Below, in pieces: positions 15,801 through 19,104 of a DNA stretch of 19,104 nucleotides (position 1 is the first letter of the stretch; each line of letters starts with the position of its first letter). The position numbers and the translations under genes are program-made. The notes beneath the pieces were generated by a model, which saw only the letters and a list, made by a program, of their open reading frames with translations, ran no database searches and was not told where the DNA came from. The stretch is from DATKZH01 sp964505295 (GTDB taxonomy: Bacteria; Planctomycetota; Planctomycetia; Pirellulales; Thermoguttaceae): the NCBI GenBank assembly GCA_964505295.1, contig CAZDHR010000090.1:1-19104 (forward strand). The letters are read 5' to 3'.

Positions 15801-16130
15801 GTGGCGCCCATCGAACGTGTCGACGCACACCGGACCGTAGCAGCCGCGGTCGCGGACGTGCTCGCGGGCCTCGGCCACGCTCGCGGCGTCGGTATCCAGC
15901 CCATGGACCAGGAAGCCCTCGCTGGCCCGAAGCGCGGCGGTCAGCTTGCCGTCGCCGCAGCCGACGTGCACGACCAGCCCGCCTTGGACCCCGGTCGCCT
16001 CGAGGACGTCGTTGGCAACGTCCTGCTCCGACGACGCGGCCGGGCGGCTCGGGATGATTCCCAGGACGGCACACAGCGCGAGAAACGCGCAACAAAGCGC
16101 CGGCGTTCGTGTTGCTCTTGTCGCAGTCAC
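12837..16130 (-). CDS. Secreted methyltransferase-like/PQQ-type propeller fusion protein
   Basis: A 1097-aa exported protein. The start is the GTG at 16130, chosen because AGAGGAGG lies 7 nt upstream and a signal peptide (about 1-33, ALCCAFLALCAVLGII) follows at once; the frame's ATGs further up lie in repeat DNA. Residues 38-150 form a methyltransferase-like fold with an intact SAM-type loop VVHVGCGDGKL (53-63) and an acidic residue after strand 2 (HGLDTD). From about 163 (DDWTHYLHD) comes propeller 2, with blades such as RDAFSGVVLWKRPI and VEAATGKCVWQL and the conserved HACACY. From about 627 (DWPTWRGDAVRSGH) comes propeller 1, with LDAETGEPLWSF, ending at DGQVTCFQAR. Both propellers are homologous to those of the 1542-aa protein but in the other order. 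The substrate and any true cofactor are unknown; SAM supply outside the cytoplasm would be unusual. Confidence 0.9.
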   Translation of the reverse strand: MTATRATRTPALCCAFLALCAVLGIIPSRPAASSEQDVANDVLEATGVQGGLVVHVGCGDGKLTAALRASEGFLVHGLDTDAASVAEAREHVRDRGCYGPVCVDTFDGRHLPYSDRVVNLLVAEDLGEISMDEVMRVLAPAGVAFIKQDGKWIKTVKPRPKEIDDWTHYLHDSTGNAVAQDTVVGPPRTTQWVGSPRWARSHEHSASLNALVSTAGRIFYLIDEGPRASIQLPAKFMLVARDAFSGVVLWKRPIPQWYNHLFPLKSGPARLTRRLVAVGDEVYTTLGINEPLSAIDAATGKTIRTYEGTKTAEEIVASEGVLFLVVNPDRPPVDYQQEDAHCWTERDRASKRWGWDETVDKLVAVEAATGKCVWQLDSKIVPMSLAADGRRVVYHDGDAVVCLEQGSGEQLWRTEVPRSPLIPTGWSPSMVMYDDVILFSGEKRVLVALSAADGRKLWNSKLHPSGHFCPEDVLVVDGLVWSGDIASSWARSKGTFTGRDPRTGDVKREFPPNVDPFAVMHQRCYPSKATEKYLIPSWIGTEFIDPRAETWEIHHWVRGGCFHGIVPANGLIYATPHACACYYQSKLNGFWALGPAGATKPEPLADEARLEKGPAYGKIEAGETASGDWPTWRGDAVRSGHAKTPVSGELGRAWQTRLGGKLTSVTVADGKLFVARVDQHAVCALDAETGEPLWSFTAGGRVDSPPTYDQGSVLFGSADGCAYCLRASDGVLAWRFRVAPADRRIVAFEQVESVWPLHGSVLIHDGVAYCLAGRSMFLDGGMRLVRLDARTGKKLSETVLDDRDPSTGENLQTHIDRKKMPVALPDVLSCDGRYVYMRSQRFNLDGKRAVLLPEPQADQEGNHHVFSPIGLLDDSWFHRAYWIYGKNAGEGWGEWYQAGRLVPSGRILCVGDDAVYAYGRHPQYLCNSSVLEYRLYAADKSFPGTDPEGIATGGRREGKRGSKIPRDTVDWKSRSTFPMSALTKVDFKWVQEQPPVIARAMVLAGDTLFVAGPPDCDDEFANWGKHLDPEVAAKHARQVAALEGKRGGLLWAVSAADGRKLAEHALESPPVFDGLIAARGRLYLATMDGQVTCFQAR

Positions 16131-16227
16131 GGGACAACCTCCTCTTCGGCTAATGGCCCCCTGCCAAATGGAATCTGACACGGCAAAAGGTCCTATTGGT
16201 TTCTGCGTTGAGCATGGAACTCGTTCG

Positions 16228-16298
16228 AAGCCCAGGGGTTGCAACCCCTGGGCTTGGGAGGCGATTGGCATCATCCCTGGGTTCGGGAGGCGATTGAC
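16228..16298. repeat. Perfect 28-nt palindrome plus 29-nt direct repeat
   Basis: 16228-16255 is a perfect 28-nt palindrome centred on TTGCAA (half-site AAGCCCAGGGGTTG). Its right half begins a 24-nt direct repeat: 16246-16269 (CCCTGGGCTTGGGAGGCGAT plus TGGC) and 16275-16298 (CCCTGGGTTCGGGAGGCGAT plus TGAC), with a 29-nt period. It lies in the 233-nt gap upstream of the methyltransferase-like/propeller gene, so it could affect that gene's expression. Confidence 0.8.
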
Positions 16299-16329
16299 GT
16301 TCCACTATCAATGCGGGGACCAGTAGGAC

Positions 16330-16354
16330 AAAAAATCGGTCGCCTCTCCGAGGC
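16330..16354 (-). terminator. Hairpin and T-run after the second oxidoreductase gene
   Basis: On the minus strand GCCTC-GGA-GAGGC (16354-16342) is followed after 6 nt by six T residues (16335-16330). It begins 9 nt after the stop codon at 16364. The stem is only 5 bp and the T-run is offset, so it is a moderate candidate. Confidence 0.45.
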
Positions 16355-16363
16355 ATCACGCCT

Positions 16364-17716
16364 TCACAGCTCCCATCCTTTCCGGTATTCCGCGCGTACG
16401 TACTGATTCGCCTCGGGCAGGTTGGTGACCTTCATGTTCTCAGCGTCCCACTCGATCCGCGCGTCGACGCGCTGGGCGATGTTGCCCAGGCAGCAGGCCT
16501 CGGTGAGCGGACCGGAATAGGAGAAGTCGGCGCCGGCCGGCTCGCCCGTCTTGCACGCCCTGACCCAGTCCATCTCGTGCGAGTCGGGCACGCGGGGGAG
16601 CGTTTTCTCGGGCAGCTTCGCCTCCTGCATCTTCGTCTCGGGGATGATCCGCGCGCCGTTGCCGTACACGCCGCACATGATCGTGCCCTTGGTGCCCTTG
16701 TAGAGCACGCCGCCTTCGGCGGGCATGCGCCGGCCGTCTTCCAAGTCCTCGGGGCGCGGCGGCCGGGTGCCCTCGTACCAGACGAGCTTCACGGGGGGCA
16801 GGTTTTCGCGCGCCGGGAAGTCGTACGTGACGATCGCCGACAGCGGATGGACCTCCGGCGTGTTGCCGCACGTCGTGGCGTCGATCCTCGTCGGGGCCCC
16901 GAGCCCCAGCGACCAGTAGATCGGGTCGAACGTGTGAACGCCCCGGTCGCCCATCATCCCCGAGCCGAAGTCCCACCAGCACCGCCACGTGCGCGGGTGA
17001 TAGGCGCGATGGTAGGGCCGCATCGGCGCCGGACCGATCCACAGGTCCCAGTCGAGCCCGTCGGGCACCGGCGGGGTCTCCTCCGGGCGCTCCGACCACT
17101 GGGAACTCCAGGAGGCATGGCCCCACGGGTAATAGGTGAGGCTGCACCACGCGTCGACCTCGCGGACCTCGCCGATCAGCCCGGCCTCGATCCACTCACG
17201 GATCAGCCGGATGCCCTCCCCGGAATGTCCCTGGATGCCCATCTGCGTGGCGACCTTGCACTCCTTGGCGACTCGGGCGAGCACGCGGGCTTCGTAGACG
17301 TCGTGCGTGAGCGGCTTCTGGCAGTAGACGTGCTTGCCGGCCCGCATCGCCGCCACGGAGATCACCGCGTGGGTGTGGTCGGGCGTGCCGATGACGACGC
17401 CGTCGACGTCTTTCTGCTTGTCGAGCATCTCGCGGTAGTCGACGTAGAGCTTCGCCTTCGGGTACCGCTTGATGGTGCCCGCGGCGTAGTTCTGGTCGAC
17501 GTCGCACAGCGCGACGATGTTCTGCGACTCCAGGTTGCGCACGTTCGCCCCTCCCATGCCGCCGATGCCCACCCCGGCGACGTTCATCTTCTCGCTGGGC
17601 GGGATCTCGCGCGGGCCGCCGACCACGTGCCGTGGCACGACCGTCGCCGCCGCCACGGCGCCGGCAGACAGGGCGCCCATTTTCAGGAAATCACGACGCA
17701 TCCAGTACTTGCTCAT
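16364..17716 (-). CDS. Tat-exported Gfo/Idh/MocA family oxidoreductase (second copy)
   Basis: A 450-aa relative of the 3448-4944 product. Residues 3-35 are a classical Tat signal (MRRDFLKMGALSAGAVAAA, then PRHVVGG). The NAD(P)-binding loop GIGGMG is at 50-55, ALCDVD marks the end of strand 2, and TPDHTH precedes CQKP at 132-135, where the usual Glu is Gln but Lys134 is kept. The substrate domain shows DWDLWIGPAP, a Trp-rich RTWRCWWDFGSGMMGD, and the family ending YVRAEYRKGWEL. The start at 17716 is fixed by AGGAGGG about 9 nt upstream. It opens the minus-strand group, followed by the methyltransferase-like/propeller gene 233 nt on. Close relatives of such exported enzymes occur in many copies in planctomycetes and include GH109-type glycosidases; the substrate here cannot be read from sequence. 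Confidence 0.93.
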   Translation of the reverse strand: MSKYWMRRDFLKMGALSAGAVAAATVVPRHVVGGPREIPPSEKMNVAGVGIGGMGGANVRNLESQNIVALCDVDQNYAAGTIKRYPKAKLYVDYREMLDKQKDVDGVVIGTPDHTHAVISVAAMRAGKHVYCQKPLTHDVYEARVLARVAKECKVATQMGIQGHSGEGIRLIREWIEAGLIGEVREVDAWCSLTYYPWGHASWSSQWSERPEETPPVPDGLDWDLWIGPAPMRPYHRAYHPRTWRCWWDFGSGMMGDRGVHTFDPIYWSLGLGAPTRIDATTCGNTPEVHPLSAIVTYDFPARENLPPVKLVWYEGTRPPRPEDLEDGRRMPAEGGVLYKGTKGTIMCGVYGNGARIIPETKMQEAKLPEKTLPRVPDSHEMDWVRACKTGEPAGADFSYSGPLTEACCLGNIAQRVDARIEWDAENMKVTNLPEANQYVRAEYRKGWEL

Positions 17717-17811
17717 GGCCGTTTGCCCTCCTGCGGGGGTTGGTGCTTCACGTTGACCGAGATTCTCCAATCTTTCTGGACCGGGCCTCCGCGGGGCCCT
17801 CGGTCGCCACC

Positions 17812-17840
17812 ATTGTCGCCCCCCGGTGCGATCCCGACAA
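17812..17840 (-). promoter_or_regulatory. Promoter candidate for the second oxidoreductase gene
   Basis: On the minus strand TTGTCG (17840-17835) and GACAAT (17817-17812) are separated by 17 nt, each 4/6 to the sigma-70 consensus. The predicted transcript start is near 17805, leaving a leader of about 90 nt before the ATG at 17716. Confidence 0.4.
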
Positions 17841-17948
17841 CCCTTCGATCCCGGTGCTCCCCGGCGGAGCTTCAACCGGGGGCGTGCATTTCGGACTTCC
17901 GTCTGGTAGCGTAGTGTTTAATGTGAAGCATCGCCAAGGGAACGGGAC

Positions 17949-19104
17949 ATGATGAGATCGAGACACCTGGAATCGCTGCTCGTGGTCGGCCTGCTATCGG
18001 GCACTTGGATCCTCGCCGGCGACAGGGCCCGAGCCGCGGGCCCCATCCCCACCATCGGCACCCAGACGCAAATTTTCGTCGACGACGTGCTCATCGCCCA
18101 CAAGAGCGGGGTCGTTCGCACGGCCCACCCGTGCAAGAAGCTCCTCCAGCCGGTGATGACGCCCGAAAAGCCTTGGGAACAGGAGGGCGACGACCGGCGG
18201 ATTTACGTCTACGGCACGGTGCTGGCCGACGAGTCGAACCGGCAGCTCCGCATGTGGTACAACCGCAATCACCTGGTGCTCTACGCCACGTCGGCCGACG
18301 GGCTGAAGTGGGAGCGGCCGGAGCTGGGGCTGCACTTGTTCGAGGGCTCACGAGAGAACAACATCGTCTTCCCCCACCTCCACAGCCCAAGCGTCGTCTA
18401 CAACGATCGGGAGCGCGAGCGGGTCAAGCACTACCAGATGCTCGGGTACGGCAGGCTCCACGGCCGGGGCTACTACGCCGCCCACAGCGAGGATGGAATC
18501 GAGTGGAGGCTGCATCCGCGAAACCCCGTTCTCCCCGGCGGAGACACCTGCACGCTCGCCCTCGACCCGAAAACCGGCGAGTACCTGGCGTTCCACAAGC
18601 GGACCCACGTCCACGAGGGCAAGAACCGGCGCCTGGTCTACCTGGCCACCAGCCCCGACATGCAGCATTGGTCCGAGCCGGAGCTCGTCCTGGCGCCCGA
18701 CGAAACCGACGACGAGCAAGTGCGATCCGAAGGCGGACGCTACTCCCAATTCTACAACGTGTCGGTTTTCCCTTACGGCGAGCAGTTCCTGGGCCTGGTG
18801 ACGCACTTCCGCTACACGGGCCCCCCGCCCGTCCCCGGTCCGCTCCAGAGCGGCGACGACGGCCCCGTCGACGTACAGCTCGTCCACAGCCGCGACGGGC
18901 GCGCCTGGCACCGGTGCGAGGACCGCTCCCCGGTGATCCCCAACGGTCCCTCCGACTACGACGCCGGCTGCGTGCTCGGCGTGACCAACGGCCCGGTTGT
19001 CGTCGGCGATGAGCTTTGGCTCTACTACACCGCCATCACCACCACGCACGGCGGCTTCGTGCCCGACAAGAAGATCACCGTCGCCCTGGCCAGGTGGCGA
19101 CTGG
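17949..19104 (+). CDS. Secreted GH32/GH43-like beta-propeller protein (3-prime truncated by window)
   Basis: The first 385 codons of a gene that runs off the window without a stop. The start ATG at 17949 follows AAGGG with an 8-nt gap; an adjacent ATG at 17952 is possible. A Sec signal peptide ends near residue 29 (DRARA-AG). The mature part opens with TQIFVDDVLIAHKSGVVRT and then shows repeated propeller-blade text such as LRMWYN, YATSADGLKWERPELGL, HSEDGIEWRLHPRNPV and ATSPDMQHWSEPELV. The pattern S-x-D-G-x-x-W is typical of five-bladed glycosidase-type propellers (GH32/43/68-like). The family's catalytic acids cannot be assigned with confidence; Asp45/46 in IFVDD and the Asp/Glu residues in the blades are candidates. 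It is divergent from the oxidoreductase gene, with 232 nt between them. It may be a glycosidase or a carbohydrate-binding propeller. Confidence 0.82.
   Translation, partial: MMRSRHLESLLVVGLLSGTWILAGDRARAAGPIPTIGTQTQIFVDDVLIAHKSGVVRTAHPCKKLLQPVMTPEKPWEQEGDDRRIYVYGTVLADESNRQLRMWYNRNHLVLYATSADGLKWERPELGLHLFEGSRENNIVFPHLHSPSVVYNDRERERVKHYQMLGYGRLHGRGYYAAHSEDGIEWRLHPRNPVLPGGDTCTLALDPKTGEYLAFHKRTHVHEGKNRRLVYLATSPDMQHWSEPELVLAPDETDDEQVRSEGGRYSQFYNVSVFPYGEQFLGLVTHFRYTGPPPVPGPLQSGDDGPVDVQLVHSRDGRAWHRCEDRSPVIPNGPSDYDAGCVLGVTNGPVVVGDELWLYYTAITTTHGGFVPDKKITVALARWRL

Noticed and set aside
13689..16178. An 829-codon open frame on the plus strand
   Set aside because: It is antisense to the methyltransferase-like/propeller gene, without a ribosome binding site or recognisable domain.
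17870..17948. Promoter for the GH-like gene using TTTAAT near 17918
   Set aside because: No acceptable -35 box was found at 16-18 nt, so no promoter is called.

Overview
The window is high-GC bacterial DNA that most resembles a planctomycete of the Pirellulales type. This is inferred from its gene content, because no rRNA or other marker gene is present. The signs are Tat-exported Gfo/Idh/MocA oxidoreductases ending in EYRKGWEL, giant secreted PQQ-type beta-propeller proteins that carry a methyltransferase-like fold, a planctomycete-type TPR protein, a Pro/Glu/Lys-rich lipoprotein, and many palindromic intergenic repeats.

Left part (1-6172). A small two-helix membrane protein lies on the minus strand (152-526). 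Genes on the plus strand follow: an HDOD signalling protein (909-1823), a possible overlapping small gene (1820-2323), a TPR protein with a TTG start (2418-2933), a decayed Asp-box (BNR) remnant (about 3100-3330), a Tat-exported Gfo/Idh/MocA oxidoreductase (3448-4944), and a KPAEE-repeat lipoprotein (5127-5798) closed by a clear hairpin terminator. The spaces between them hold an 85-nt long hairpin, a short hairpin repeat, a pair of mutually complementary hairpins and an octamer tandem array.

Middle and right part (6173-17716). Four genes lie on the minus strand. In transcription order they are a second Gfo/Idh/MocA oxidoreductase (17716-16364), a 1097-aa methyltransferase-like/propeller protein (16130-12837), an L-fucose/arabinose isomerase-like protein (12593-11202), and a 1542-aa propeller protein that also has malectin-like and DNRLRE/CBM-like domains (10801-6173). 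Gaps of 233-400 nt and separate promoter candidates suggest a co-located group rather than one tight operon. At the right end a secreted GH32/GH43-like propeller protein starts on the plus strand (17949) and runs off the window.

How they may work together: most products carry Sec or Tat export signals and belong to sugar-related families (oxidoreductase, sugar isomerase fold, carbohydrate-binding modules, glycosidase-like propeller). The most economical reading is an extracytoplasmic carbohydrate-processing neighbourhood with an unknown substrate. The most unusual observations are two. First, the two large propeller proteins contain the same three modules (propeller 1, methyltransferase-like, propeller 2) in circularly permuted order. 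Second, the isomerase-like gene has an intact Tat motif in frame but no usable start codon before it, and a palindromic repeat lies exactly where that start should be.
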